The notes beneath the pieces were generated by a model. It searched no databases and was not told the DNA's origin. It was given only the letters and a program-made list of their open reading frames with translations. Positions 40,688 to 49,983 of a stretch of 64,000 bases of DNA are shown one piece after another. The DNA is from JBQTKD01 sp052389435 (GTDB taxonomy: Bacteria > Actinomycetota > Actinomycetes > Sporichthyales > Sporichthyaceae): contig JBQTIB010000059.1 in the NCBI GenBank assembly GCA_052389435.1, forward strand, positions 1-64,000, written 5' to 3'. The position numbers and the translations under genes were made by a program. Each line of letters starts with the position of its first letter. Position 1 is the first letter of the stretch.

Positions 40688-42007
40688 CTATTCGTAGCGC
40701 AGTGCGTCGATGGGTTTGAGCGCCGCGGCGCGGTTGGCGGGGTAGAGCCCAAAGATCAGGCCGGTGGCCAGGGACACGCCCACGGCCAGGTAGATCGAGA
40801 AGGGCGCGATCACCGGTTCGACCCCGGCGATCTCGAACTGGACGGCTCCGAACGCGACCGCGACGCCGAGGACGCCGCCCGCGAGGGAGAGGAACACGGC
40901 TTCGCCGAGGAACTGGCCCACGATGTCCCGGCGGTTGGCGCCGATGGCCTTTCGGATGCCGATCTCGCGCGTTCGCTCGGTGACCGAGACCAGCATGATG
41001 TTCATGACGCCGATCCCGCCGACGAGCAGCGAGATCCCGGCGACCGCCGCGAGCAGGATCGTCAACGTGCGGTTGGAGTCCGCGGACACGTCCATCACCG
41101 CGCTGGCGTTGAAGACGAGGAAGTCCGCGTTGATCAGCGAGACCCCGTGGCGCTGGGCCAGGACGCGCGTGACCTCGCTCTGGGCCAGCGGAACGGTGTC
41201 GGCCGCCGTGGACTTGACCAGGATCGCGCTGATCGGGCCCTGCCCCGGCGGCGAGTACCCGTAGAGGGCGTCGTTGACGGCGGTGCCGACGGCGAGGATG
41301 CGGTTGTCCTGGTCCTGCTGACCGCTGTAGCCCTTGGCGCCGAGGATCCCGATCACGGTGAAGGCCTGTTTGTTCACCCGAATCGACTGACCGACGAGGG
41401 CGTTGGGATCGCGCCCGCCGATGTTGTTCGCGACCGTCGGGCCGAGCAGCATGAGACGGCTTCGCGCCTGGTAGTCGGCCTCGGTGAACATTCGCCCCGC
41501 GGTCACGGTGCTCTCGTCGATGGCGGTGAACGACGGCGTGGTGCCGATCAGCGACTGCGCGGTGGCGGAGGCGCTGCCGAAACCCAGCGAGACGTTCTGC
41601 ATGAGCACGGCCGGCGCGACCTCGGCGACGTTGGGCGCGGCGGCCTTGTTCCGCAGCGCGTCCGCGTCTTCGTAGGTCAGCGTCGCCTTGCGAATCTGAG
41701 TGCCCGTCACCGACGGCGAGTTCAGCCCGAGGGCGCGCCGCAACTGACCCGCGATGCCGCCGCGCCCACGCCCGGTGGGGGCGTCGGGAATGACGAACAG
41801 CGTGTTGGACCCGAGCCGGCTGATCGAGGCCTGCACGTCGCGCGAGGAGCCGGTGCCGACGGCGACGAGGGTGATGACGGATGCGACGCCGATGAGGATC
41901 ATCAGCATCGTCAGTGCCGAGCGCATCTTGTTCGACACGATGCCGCGCACGGCGAACCGCAGGCTTTCGACGATTCGCAACCCGTCCCCCAGGAGTCGCT
42001 CCCGCAC
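40688..42007 (-). CDS. MacB-like ABC transporter permease
   Basis: This protein of about 439 aa has four membrane helices with a large extracytoplasmic domain between helices 1 and 2. It shows SNKMRSALTMLMILIGVASVITLVAVG at the N-terminus (short motif ALTMLMILIGVASVI), then SVTERTREIGIRKAIGA and the FtsX-type C-terminal helices ending AALKPIDALRYE. These are tripartite-efflux/lipoprotein-handling permeases that need a separate ATPase; none is adjacent. The start is uncertain among GTG 42034, GTG 42007 and TTG 41980. Two paralogous secreted proteins are encoded just upstream. Confidence 0.82.
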   Translation of the reverse strand: MRERLLGDGLRIVESLRFAVRGIVSNKMRSALTMLMILIGVASVITLVAVGTGSSRDVQASISRLGSNTLFVIPDAPTGRGRGGIAGQLRRALGLNSPSVTGTQIRKATLTYEDADALRNKAAAPNVAEVAPAVLMQNVSLGFGSASATAQSLIGTTPSFTAIDESTVTAGRMFTEADYQARSRLMLLGPTVANNIGGRDPNALVGQSIRVNKQAFTVIGILGAKGYSGQQDQDNRILAVGTAVNDALYGYSPPGQGPISAILVKSTAADTVPLAQSEVTRVLAQRHGVSLINADFLVFNASAVMDVSADSNRTLTILLAAVAGISLLVGGIGVMNIMLVSVTERTREIGIRKAIGANRRDIVGQFLGEAVFLSLAGGVLGVAVAFGAVQFEIAGVEPVIAPFSIYLAVGVSLATGLIFGLYPANRAAALKPIDALRYE

Positions 42008-42153
42008 GGGAGTGAAGACCTCACGCTGAGGCACAAACCTGGACGCAGTGGTGCCATCGACCTGTGAGTGTCCTGCGAGTCCTGCCGGCGTCGCGGCTGC
42101 GCGGACCGGAGATACCCCGGCCCGCGCAATCCGGATGCGATGGACACGTTCCG

Positions 42154-42774
42154 CTATCGCGTAGCGGGCACCGTCACCGTCGTCGTGTTGCCGACGGCGT
42201 TGAGCTCGCCGGAGACCGTCCCGACGCTCGCGAGTACCCCGACGCCGGTGGTGGTCTGGCTTCCGTCCGTCGCCGAGTCGACGTCGTTGGCGAGTGCCTT
42301 GAGCGCCGTCTGGGTGAACGTCACCGTGCAGGTGGCGCCCGGCGCAAGGATCAGCGCGCCCTGCGGAGTCAACGTTGCGACCCCGGTCTCGGAGTCCGTG
42401 GCGACCGCCAGGGCGACCGAACCGCAGGCCCCGGTGGCCACGGCGTTGCCGATCTCGAACACTCCCGGCTCGGGAGTCGTGCACCCGAGTGGGCCGTCGA
42501 CGGAGACCGCGCCACCGCAGGCGGGCAGGACCCTGATCGCAGACACCGTCACCGGCGCCGAGCCGATGTTCTTTCCGGTGATCGTGGTCTGTCCCGATCC
42601 GCCGACCTCGACGGTCTGCGGGAACGCGGCGGTGAGCGCGTCGCTCGGTGCCGGCATGGCGTGGGCGGCGGTCGTGCCCGGCAGGGTCGCGACGACCAGG
42701 CCCGCGACCACGAGCGCGGTGCGCGGCGCGACGCGACGGCCGGCGACGGTGGCCAGTGCATGGTGGAGTGGCAT
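42154..42774 (-). CDS. Secreted protein, paralogue of next gene
   Basis: This 206-aa protein has a Sec signal peptide (TALVVAGLVVATLPGTTAAHA, cleavage near residue 39). The mature part has a beta-rich, immunoglobulin-like look with RVLPACGG, GCTTPEPGVFEIG and PGATCTVTFTQTAL. The same motifs occur in the upstream neighbour, so the two arose by duplication. It is like the ASPM/choice-of-anchor type domains that bind surfaces, but I cannot name a family. ATG 42774. Confidence 0.68.
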   Translation of the reverse strand: MPLHHALATVAGRRVAPRTALVVAGLVVATLPGTTAAHAMPAPSDALTAAFPQTVEVGGSGQTTITGKNIGSAPVTVSAIRVLPACGGAVSVDGPLGCTTPEPGVFEIGNAVATGACGSVALAVATDSETGVATLTPQGALILAPGATCTVTFTQTALKALANDVDSATDGSQTTTGVGVLASVGTVSGELNAVGNTTTVTVPATR

Positions 42775-42804
42775 GAGTTCTCCCGAACGAGAGGTGGCTA
42801 GAGG

Positions 42805-43611
42805 TCAGGGGGTGATCGGAGCGCCGTTGTCGTTGCCGTTGCTGTTGTTGCCGACGTTGCGGTTGCCGTTGTTGCAGCTGCCGAGGTTGTCGTTCCCGTT
42901 GTTGCCGAACGTCCCGGCTGCGTTGCGGTCGCCGTTGTTCGGGGCGTTGGTCGGGCAGGTCGGCGGCGGGTTCGGCACCGCTTCGGCCTGGGCCTGCGTC
43001 ACGGTCACCTGCGCGGGCGTGCCGAGGGTGGTGAATTCGAGCGGGCTTCCGTTGACATCGAGTGCCGCGCCGGCGCCGGTGAAGGTCTGCACCCCGGGCG
43101 CCGACGGGTCGACGTCGACGGCAGGCAGGCCCAGGGTCGTCTGACGCAGCGTGATCGTGCAGGTGTCCCCGGGGTTCACGGTCACCGGCGAGCCGGTCGG
43201 GGTGAAGGTGACGATCCCCGCGGCGTCCGGCGCCGAGGTTGCCAGGCCGGCCGAATTGCAGCCGGCCGACGGCGGCGTGACCGGGTCGGGGACCAACTGG
43301 AACACCCCGGCGTCCGGGTTGGTGCAGCCGAGGACCGCAGCCGGGTCGCTGGTCAGTCCTTCGACCGTTCCGCCGCAGGAGGGCAGCACGCGGAAGGAGA
43401 TCAGCGACAGGGCGCCGAAGCCGGCGTCGTTGGTGAACGAGACCGTCACCGCCGCGGTCTGGTCGATGGCCGTCGAGGCCGGAAAGGTCGCCCGGACGCT
43501 GTTGGGCGTGGGCGGGGCACAGGAGGCGAGCGCCACTCCGAGCGCGATCGCCGAGGTCCCGACGAGGGCTCTGCCTCGCGTACCGATGACTCGTGCAGTG
43601 GGCGTGCGCAT
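42805..43611 (-). CDS. Secreted lipoprotein with Asn/Gly-rich tail
   Basis: This 268-aa protein has a signal peptide ending in a lipobox (VALASC, Cys about 31). The domain shares RVLPSCGG, GCTNPDAGVFQL and PGDTCTITLRQTTLG with the downstream paralogue. The last 50 residues are Asn/Gly/Asp repeats (NNGNDNLG, NRNVGNNSNGND), resembling low-complexity surface linkers. ATG 43611 has GGGAG 5 bases upstream. Confidence 0.68.
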   Translation of the reverse strand: MRTPTARVIGTRGRALVGTSAIALGVALASCAPPTPNSVRATFPASTAIDQTAAVTVSFTNDAGFGALSLISFRVLPSCGGTVEGLTSDPAAVLGCTNPDAGVFQLVPDPVTPPSAGCNSAGLATSAPDAAGIVTFTPTGSPVTVNPGDTCTITLRQTTLGLPAVDVDPSAPGVQTFTGAGAALDVNGSPLEFTTLGTPAQVTVTQAQAEAVPNPPPTCPTNAPNNGDRNAAGTFGNNGNDNLGSCNNGNRNVGNNSNGNDNGAPITP

Positions 43612-43757
43612 AAGGTCTCCCGACTGGCCGATGCGTAGTGCCCCACAGGAGGCCACACGCGTCGAGGTTGGGACCAGACGCTTAGCCAGTTCGGGCGATA
43701 TGCCCGACGGGTCCGCAACCGCCGGAAGGTCCGCGATATCGCGGTCGTCCGCTTTGG

Positions 43758-45458
43758 TCAGCCTGCGCGCTGTGCGGCGGCGGCCGCGAGCAGTTCCTTC
43801 GCGTGGGTGCGAGCCGCCTTGGAGTCCGAATCGCCGGCGAGCATGCGGGAGAGTTCGGTCAGTCGCGCCCTGTCGTTCAGCGCCGTGACGGCAGTGCGGG
43901 TGACCTCGCCGGAGGCGTCCTTCTCCACCAGCAGGTGCGCGTCGGCGAAGGCCGCGACCTGTGGGAGGTGGGTGACCACCAGAACCTGGGAGGTGCGGGC
44001 GAGGCGGGCGAGGCGGGCACCGACCTCGACGGCCGCCTTGCCGCCGATGCCGGCGTCGACCTCGTCGAAGACGAACGTCGGCGCCGGGTCCGCGCCGGCC
44101 AGAACGACCTGTAGGGCGAGCATGATCCGGGACAGTTCGCCGCCGGAGGCGCCCTTGTGGATCGGGCGGGCGGGTGCGCCCGGGTGAGGGGCGAGGCGGA
44201 ACTCGACGTCGTCCGCGCCGTCCGGTCCCGGAGCGGACGGTTCGACCACGACGACGAACTTCGCCTGCGGCATCGCCAACGCGGCGAGTTCGGCCTCGAC
44301 CTGTGCGGCGAGCGTGCCGGCGACCGAGGTGCGCGCGGCCCGCAGCCGATCGGCGATACCGGTCAGCGTGTCCTCGAGCGCCTTCTCCCGCCCGCGGAGT
44401 TCGTCGCCCGATTCGGCGTCGGAGTCCAACTCGAACAGGCGGGGCGCGGCCTTGGCCGCCCAGTCCAGGACGTCGTCGACGCGTGGTCCGTACTTGCGGC
44501 AGAGCCTGGTGAGGGCGGCGAGGCGTTCCTGGGCGGCGTCGAGCCGAGCCGGGTCGACGTCGATCCCGGCGGCGTAGGAGGCGAGGTCCATGCTCACCTC
44601 GTTGGCCAGGTGGGCGATCTCGGTGAGGCGCTCGGCGAGCGCGCCGAGTTGGGGGTCGTGGTCGGCGGCCGCCGCCAGGGCACTGCGGGCGTGGCCGATC
44701 AGGCCGAGGGCGTCGGCGCCGCTGCGCTCGGTCGGATCGCCGCGCAGCGCGTCCTGTGCGCTGCGGGCGGCGCTGCCGAGATCGGCGGCGTTGCCGAGGC
44801 GCGCGATCTCGACCACGAGCGTCGCGTCCTCGCCGGGCTGCGGATCGACGGCGGCGATCTCCTCCAGGCCGAACCGAAGGCCGTCGGCCTCCACGGCCCG
44901 TTCGGCCGCGCGGCCGGTGACGTCGGCGAGGCGGGCGCGCAGCACCTTGAGCTCCGCGTAGGTCTCGCGGTACTCGGCGAGCGGGGCGGCGAGGTCGGCG
45001 CCGCCGAAGCGGTCGAGTACCTCGCGGGCTCGGCCCGGACGGGCCAGGCCCTGCTGTTCGTGCTGGCCGTGCACGGTGACGAGGTCGTTCGCCAACTCGG
45101 CCAGCAGGCCGATGGGTGCGGCCGCTCCGCCGACCCAGGCGCGCGAGCGCGATTCGGGCAGCACGATGCGTCCGACGAGCAGGATGTCGCCGTCTTCGAG
45201 TTCCCCGCCCGCGTCGTGGACCCGCGCCGCGACGGGCCCGTCGGGGTCGATGCGAATACGGCCTTCGACGGAGAGCCGCGCGGACTCCGAGCGCACCAGG
45301 GTGCCGTCGCTACGGCCGCCGAAGAGCAGGCCGAGCCCGCTCATCACCATCGTCTTGCCCGCGCCGGTCTCGCCGGTGAGCACGGTCAGACCGGGGCCGA
45401 GTTCGAGTACGGCCTCGGAGATGACTCCGAGCCCGCGGATGACGATTTCCTCGATCAC
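43758..45458 (-). CDS. recN: DNA repair protein RecN
   Basis: This 566-aa SMC-like repair ATPase of double-strand-break recombination has an N-terminal Walker A LTGETGAGKTMVMSGL, coiled-coil arms, the signature KGASGGELSRIMLAL and Walker B TFVFDEVDAGIGG. GTG 45458. The nadK-recN order and tlyA linkage are standard in actinobacteria. Confidence 0.96.
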   Translation of the reverse strand: MIEEIVIRGLGVISEAVLELGPGLTVLTGETGAGKTMVMSGLGLLFGGRSDGTLVRSESARLSVEGRIRIDPDGPVAARVHDAGGELEDGDILLVGRIVLPESRSRAWVGGAAAPIGLLAELANDLVTVHGQHEQQGLARPGRAREVLDRFGGADLAAPLAEYRETYAELKVLRARLADVTGRAAERAVEADGLRFGLEEIAAVDPQPGEDATLVVEIARLGNAADLGSAARSAQDALRGDPTERSGADALGLIGHARSALAAAADHDPQLGALAERLTEIAHLANEVSMDLASYAAGIDVDPARLDAAQERLAALTRLCRKYGPRVDDVLDWAAKAAPRLFELDSDAESGDELRGREKALEDTLTGIADRLRAARTSVAGTLAAQVEAELAALAMPQAKFVVVVEPSAPGPDGADDVEFRLAPHPGAPARPIHKGASGGELSRIMLALQVVLAGADPAPTFVFDEVDAGIGGKAAVEVGARLARLARTSQVLVVTHLPQVAAFADAHLLVEKDASGEVTRTAVTALNDRARLTELSRMLAGDSDSKAARTHAKELLAAAAAQRAG

Positions 45459-45480
45459 GTGCGCTCCCCCGCCACCGCCG

Positions 45481-46383
45481 TCACTCGCTCTCGCCCGTCC
45501 ACGGCTCGGCTCCGCGCCACCCGCGAACGGGGAGTTCGAACTTGCGAACCAGCCGGTCGGTGAAGGACGCCGGAGCGAGCCGGGCGAAGCGGACCGGCAC
45601 GGCGCCCCGACGCACCTCGACCCGCGCCCCGTCGGGCAACTGCCAGGTGCGGCGCCCGTCCACGCGGAGCACGCCGGGCGAGGTGCCGGGCTCGACCTCG
45701 ACGGCCAGCACCGAGTCCGGGCCCACGACCAGCGGGCGGACGAAGAGCGCGTGGGCGGACAGCGGAATGAGCAGCAGCGCCTCGACCTCGGGCCAGATCA
45801 CCGGCCCGCCGGCGGAGAACGCGTAGGCGGTGGAGCCGGTCGGGGTCGCGCACACGACGCCGTCGCAGCCCCAGCGGGACAGCGGGCGTCCGTCGACCTC
45901 GGCGACGACCTCGAGCATGCGGTCCCGTTTTTCGATCGAGGCCTCGTTCAGCGCCCAGGTGCTCGCCAGGACGCTGCCGCCCACGCGGGCGACGACGTCG
46001 ACGGTCATGCGCTCCTCGACGGTCCAGTCCTGCGCGATCACCCGATCGGCGACCACGCTGAGCTGGCCGCGTTCGGCCTCGGCGAGAAACCCGACGTGGC
46101 CGAGGTTGACCCCGAGCAGCGGGACGCGCGCCTCGCGGGTCAGTTCGGCGCCGCGCAGCAGGCTTCCGTCGCCGCCGAGCACGACGGCGAGTTCGCAGCC
46201 GTGGGCGGCGTCGGGTTCGGCGGCCACCGGTTCGACCCCGGCGATCGCCAACTGCTCGGCTTCGATCTTCGGTGCGCGCACGACGATCCCGGCCTTCTGC
46301 AGCCGCGCGACCAGGGTGCGCGCGGCGTCCAGCGCGTCGGAACGGCCGACGTGCGCGAGGAGGAGGACCGTGCGACCGCTCAC
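45481..46383 (-). CDS. nadK: NAD kinase
   Basis: This 300-aa enzyme makes NADP from NAD. It has the ATP/poly-P site VVLGGDGSLLRGAE, GVNLGHVGFLAE, the NE motif in ALNEASIEK and the conserved DGVVCATPTGSTAYAFSAGGP. GTG 46383 overlaps the tlyA stop (GTGA). Confidence 0.96.
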   Translation of the reverse strand: MSGRTVLLLAHVGRSDALDAARTLVARLQKAGIVVRAPKIEAEQLAIAGVEPVAAEPDAAHGCELAVVLGGDGSLLRGAELTREARVPLLGVNLGHVGFLAEAERGQLSVVADRVIAQDWTVEERMTVDVVARVGGSVLASTWALNEASIEKRDRMLEVVAEVDGRPLSRWGCDGVVCATPTGSTAYAFSAGGPVIWPEVEALLLIPLSAHALFVRPLVVGPDSVLAVEVEPGTSPGVLRVDGRRTWQLPDGARVEVRRGAVPVRFARLAPASFTDRLVRKFELPVRGWRGAEPWTGESE

Positions 46384-47198
46384 TGCGGGCCAGCCGCCAT
46401 CGCCGCGACCAGGTCGTCCTCGACGAGCGGTTCCGCATCCCGGTGCAGCCAGAGAAAGTACTCCACGTTGCCCTGCGGACCGGGCAACTGACTGGCCGTC
46501 ACGCCACGTACGCCGAGGCCCAGCCCGAGCGCCGTGGCGGCGACCTCGCGAACCGCGGCCGCCCGTAGTTCGGGCTTGCGCACGACGCCGCCGGGCTCGA
46601 GGCGCTCCTTGCCGACCTCGAACTGCGGCTTGACCATCAGCACCAGGTCCGCGTCCGGTGCCACCAACGCGAGCAATGGCGGGAGCACGGTGGACAGGGA
46701 GATGAAGGACAGATCGCTCACGACGAGCTCGGGAGCGGGCGCCAGTTCTGCGGGCTCCACGGTGCGAATGTTGGTGCGCTCGAACACGACCACCCGCTCG
46801 TCGGTGCGCAGCTTCCAGGCCAGCTGTCCGTAGCCGACGTCGACGGCGAGCACGGTCTGGGCACCCCTGCGCAGCAGGACCTCGGTGAACCCGCCCGTGG
46901 AGGCGCCGGCGTCGAGACAGCGACGGCCCGCGACCACCGGTCCCCCGCCGGGGCGGGAGTCGAAGTCCGCGAGCGCGCCTTCGAGCTTGTACGCGCCGCG
47001 CGAAACCCAGTCCGGGTCCGTCTCGTCTTCGGCGACGAGGATCGGTTCGGCCGGCAGCACCTGGGTGGCCGACTTGGCGGCCTGCCGGCCGGAGACGGTG
47101 ACCCGCCCGGCGGCGATCAGCTGCGCGGCGTGCTCGCGCGAGCGCGCCAGTTCGCGGCGCACGAGTTCGGCGTCGAGGCGGGTGAGCTTGTTCGTCAC
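46380..47198 (-). CDS. tlyA: TlyA-family rRNA 2'-O-methyltransferase/haemolysin-like
   Basis: This 272-aa protein has an N-terminal S4 domain (LDAELVRRELARSREHAAQLI) followed by a SAM methyltransferase fold: LDAGASTGGFTEVLLRRGA, VDVGYGQLAWKLR and KPQFEVGKE. In mycobacteria TlyA methylates 16S and 23S rRNA and sets capreomycin sensitivity. GTG 47198. Confidence 0.94.
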   Translation of the reverse strand: MTNKLTRLDAELVRRELARSREHAAQLIAAGRVTVSGRQAAKSATQVLPAEPILVAEDETDPDWVSRGAYKLEGALADFDSRPGGGPVVAGRRCLDAGASTGGFTEVLLRRGAQTVLAVDVGYGQLAWKLRTDERVVVFERTNIRTVEPAELAPAPELVVSDLSFISLSTVLPPLLALVAPDADLVLMVKPQFEVGKERLEPGGVVRKPELRAAAVREVAATALGLGLGVRGVTASQLPGPQGNVEYFLWLHRDAEPLVEDDLVAAMAAGPQ

Positions 47199-47202
47199 GC
47201 GC

Positions 47203-47478
47203 TCAGCGTCCGGAGACGGTGTGGTCGAGGTCGGCGAGGCAGTCGCGCAGACCGCGGTGCACCGAGTCGTAGATCGCGACGTGGTCGGCGACCGGCGCGC
47301 CGGCGAGGCTCAGCAGGCCGGCGAGGACCTCGTCGACCCGCTCGTCGGCCGTGTGGGGCAAGTCGACGCCGGCGAAGGGTGCGTCGCCCGCCGCCACCGC
47401 GGTCTCCGGTTCGGCCTGCGCGGGCTCGGCCGATCCGGATTCGGTCTGTTCGGCCACGATCTCGCTGTACTCGGTCAC
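47203..47478 (-). CDS. Small acidic protein between tlyA and tyrS
   Basis: This 91-aa acidic protein begins MTEYSEIVAEQ, with a disordered Glu/Ala/Pro N-terminal half and a helical C-terminal half (ERVDEVLAGLLSLAGAPVADHVAIYDSVHRGL). A protein of this type is common between tlyA and tyrS in actinobacteria; its role is unknown. GTG 47478; it ends 4 bases before tlyA. Confidence 0.75.
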   Translation of the reverse strand: MTEYSEIVAEQTESGSAEPAQAEPETAVAAGDAPFAGVDLPHTADERVDEVLAGLLSLAGAPVADHVAIYDSVHRGLRDCLADLDHTVSGR

Positions 47479-47628
47479 CCCTGCACGCTACAGGCGATTG
47501 AGGCGAGCGAATCGGAAGAGCCCGTCTGCGAGCTTGCGAGCGGCCCTTCGACTTCCGAGCCGATTGAGCCTGTTGACGAGCGCAGCGAGGATCGGCGCGC
47601 GCCGGCGAGCTTTCCGGCCGTCGCGCGC

Positions 47629-48897
47629 TCAGCCGCCGACCACCCGGACCGCGGCCAGGTTGCGCTTGCCGCGGCGCAGCAGCAGCCACTCGCCGTGCAG
47701 CAGGTCCGCGGCGGCGGGGACGGCGGCCTCGTCGGTCACCTTCGCGTTGTTCACGTACGCGCCGCCCTCGCCGATGGTCCGGCGCGCGGAGTTGCCGCTC
47801 TTCTCCAGACCGGTGGCGATCAGCAGGTCGACGACCGAGGGCAGGGGCGCGGACACCTCGGCGTTCGGCAGTTCGCTCAGCGCGGCGGCGAGGGTCGCGG
47901 CGTCGAGGTCGGCGATCTCCCCGCGGCCGAACAGGGCGGCACCCGCGGCCTCGGCGCCGGTGGCCGCCGCCTCGCCGTGCACGAGCGTGGTCAGCTCGCG
48001 GGCCAGGGCGCGCTGGGCCTCGCGGGCGCCGGGCCGCTCGGCGGTGGCCTTCTCGAGCTCGGAGACCTGATCCTGCGTCAGGAACGTGAGGGACTTCAGG
48101 TAGCCGATCACGTCCCGGTCGTCGGTGTTCAGCCAGAACTGGAAGAACGCGTACGGCGTGGTGAGCGAGACGTCGAGCCACACGGCGCCGGACTCGGTCT
48201 TGCCGAACTTGGAGCCGTCGGACTTGGTGAGCAGGTTGGTGGTGAGGGCGTGGGCCTTGCCGCCTTCGACCCGGCGCACCAGTTCGCAGCCGGCGGTGAT
48301 GTTCCCCCACTGGTCCGAGCCGCCGATCTGCAGCGTGCAGTTGTGGCGGCGGTACAGCTCCAGGTAGTCCATCGACTGGAGCAGAACGTAGGAGAACTCG
48401 GTGTAGGAGATGCCCACGTCGGAGTTCAGGCGGTTCTGCACCGCGTCCCGGGCGAGCATCCGGTTGACCGGGAAGTGCTTGCCGATGTCGCGCAGGAAGT
48501 CGACGGTGGACAGCGGCTGGGTCCAGTCGAGGTTGTTCACCATGACGGCCGGGTTGTCGCCTTCGAAGTCCAGGAACGGCTCGATCTGTGCGCGGATCCT
48601 GCCGACCCACTCCCCGACGACGTCCCTGGTGTTGAGGGTGCGCTCCGAGGTCTCCTTCGGGTCGCCGATGAGCCCCGTGGCCCCGCCGACGAGCGCGATG
48701 ACCCGGTGCCCGGCCTGCTGGAAGCGCCGCAGGGTGAGCACCTGCACCAGGTGCCCCACGTGCAGGCTCGGCGCGGTCGGGTCGAACCCGCAGTAGAGGG
48801 TCACCGGCCCGTCGGCCAGCGCCTTCTCCAGCGCCTCCCGCTCGGTGTGCTGTGCGACGAGATCCCGCCACCCAAGTTCGTCCAGGATCCCCGACAC
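47629..48897 (-). CDS. tyrS: Tyrosyl-tRNA synthetase
   Basis: This class I synthetase of 422 aa shows the HIGH-type motif PSLHVGHLVQVL, GGSDQWGNI, the KMSKS-type KSDGSKFGKT and a C-terminal S4 domain (GGAYVNNAKV). GTG 48897 (MSGILDELGW) is 8 bases after GGAGG and matches the usual N-terminus; ATG 48903 would be only 2 bases from the ribosome site. Confidence 0.96.
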   Translation of the reverse strand: MSGILDELGWRDLVAQHTEREALEKALADGPVTLYCGFDPTAPSLHVGHLVQVLTLRRFQQAGHRVIALVGGATGLIGDPKETSERTLNTRDVVGEWVGRIRAQIEPFLDFEGDNPAVMVNNLDWTQPLSTVDFLRDIGKHFPVNRMLARDAVQNRLNSDVGISYTEFSYVLLQSMDYLELYRRHNCTLQIGGSDQWGNITAGCELVRRVEGGKAHALTTNLLTKSDGSKFGKTESGAVWLDVSLTTPYAFFQFWLNTDDRDVIGYLKSLTFLTQDQVSELEKATAERPGAREAQRALARELTTLVHGEAAATGAEAAGAALFGRGEIADLDAATLAAALSELPNAEVSAPLPSVVDLLIATGLEKSGNSARRTIGEGGAYVNNAKVTDEAAVPAAADLLHGEWLLLRRGKRNLAAVRVVGG

Positions 48898-49032
48898 GTG
48901 CATTCCCTCCGAGCGGCGTTGAGACAACCGCCGGATTCTCTCACCGCCACGCGCCGGGCCTCGCCCCGATATTCCCCAGGGCACCACGTGGTCCAGCGGC
49001 GGCATCCCGCGCGGTCGCCGCAGCCTTCACCC

Positions 49033-49388
49033 ATGGTCGAGCGCTTCGGCAACCGAGATCCGTTCGCTAGCGAGGTCGGCGACTTCTGGTCGCGCGACCT
49101 TCGGCACCTCGACCTTTGGGCCGGTGGCCGGCACCTGACCGTGGACAACGCTGCCTACGTTCCCTCCCTCATCGCCGGCATTCGGGTGTCGATCGCCGAA
49201 GTTGCCGCCGGTGCCGTGCCGGCCTGTCCGTTCCCCGAGTTGGCCCCCGAGGACGTCTTCGTGCGCCTTCTCGAGGACGCGGACCACCTGGACGAGCGCG
49301 CCGAACTGGCCGAACGGCACTGGTTCCCGGACTGGGACGAGATCGTGGACAACGTCAGGAGGTACGTGTGGCAGAACGGGGACCTCGT
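49033..49388 (+). pseudogene. Probable truncated gene interrupted by toxin-antitoxin module
   Basis: From ATG 49033 about 118 codons read like a real protein (MVERFGNRDPFASEVGDFW, HLTVDNAAYVPSLIAGIR, HWFPDWDEIVDNVRRYVWQNGD). The frame then runs without interruption into the antisense strand of the mazF-like gene (to 49686), where the translation loses protein-like character. The likely reading is that the MazEF-like module was inserted and cut off the C-terminus. The family is not named; the function is unknown. Confidence 0.45.
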
Positions 49389-49703
49389 CTACAGGTCGAA
49401 CACCGCTCGCAGTGCCTCGTCGACGGCCTGGACGTCCTCGAACGAAAGCCGGCCGACCTTCCGTCCCAGCCGAAGCTCGGGGTCCACACTCTGCAACTGG
49501 TCGACCATGACGACCGTGCGCTCGTCCCCCACCTGGACCTGGGGGCGCATCAACATCGGCTTGGCGCTGGCCGACGTGGGAGCGATCACGACGGTGTTCC
49601 AGGCGAAGGAGTCGTTCTGCACGACAACTCCATACCGGTCGCCGGCCGGCTCGTGCCCCTTGGGGGCGCGAGGTGGGAACTCGTAGACGTCACCCCTCAA
49701 CAA
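49389..49703 (-). CDS. MazF/PemK-family toxin
   Basis: This 104-aa endoribonuclease toxin has RGDVYEF at the N-terminus, GDRYGVVVQND, VVIAPTSASA and RTVVMVDQLQSVD, the MazF beta-barrel pattern; the conserved Arg and Thr/Ser of the active site are in place. It starts at TTG 49703 (or TTG 49700), overlapping the antitoxin stop by 11-14 bases. Confidence 0.87.
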   Translation of the reverse strand: MLRGDVYEFPPRAPKGHEPAGDRYGVVVQNDSFAWNTVVIAPTSASAKPMLMRPQVQVGDERTVVMVDQLQSVDPELRLGRKVGRLSFEDVQAVDEALRAVFDL

Positions 49704-49929
49704 GGGCCTCCATGGACGCGTTCGCGCGCATGGTTTCGGCGGCCTGCTCGGGGTCGGCCATGATCTCGGCCGCCTCGTGCCGGAGCCGCTCGTTGCGGTC
49801 GACGCGGTCGGCGTCGAGGATCGCCTGCCGGATGACGTCGGACTGGCTGGCGCTGACGCCTGCCCTGCGACGGAGCCGCTGGATCGCGGCGTCCGTTTCG
49901 TTGTCGGTACGGAACGTGATGGTGGCCAT
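49690..49929 (-). CDS. Ribbon-helix-helix antitoxin
   Basis: This 79-aa protein has an N-terminal RHH-like MATITFRTDNETDAAIQRL and SASQSDVIRQAI; the C-terminal acidic helix would wrap the toxin. ATG 49929 is chosen over a TTG at 49947. A perfect inverted repeat lies 10 bases upstream, fitting autoregulation. Confidence 0.82.
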   Translation of the reverse strand: MATITFRTDNETDAAIQRLRRRAGVSASQSDVIRQAILDADRVDRNERLRHEAAEIMADPEQAAETMRANASMEALVEG

Positions 49930-49939
49930 GCACCGAAGA

Positions 49940-49975
49940 TAAGACAACGTCCTACATTTGTCTTGCGTTGTCTTA
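49940..49975. promoter_or_regulatory. Operator of the MazEF-like module
   Basis: TAAGACAACG (49940-49949) and CGTTGTCTTA (49966-49975) are exact inverted repeats; a further TGTCTT lies between them. The site covers the antitoxin promoter region and is AT-rich compared with the window. Confidence 0.6.
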
Positions 49976-49983
49976 CGGAGGAC

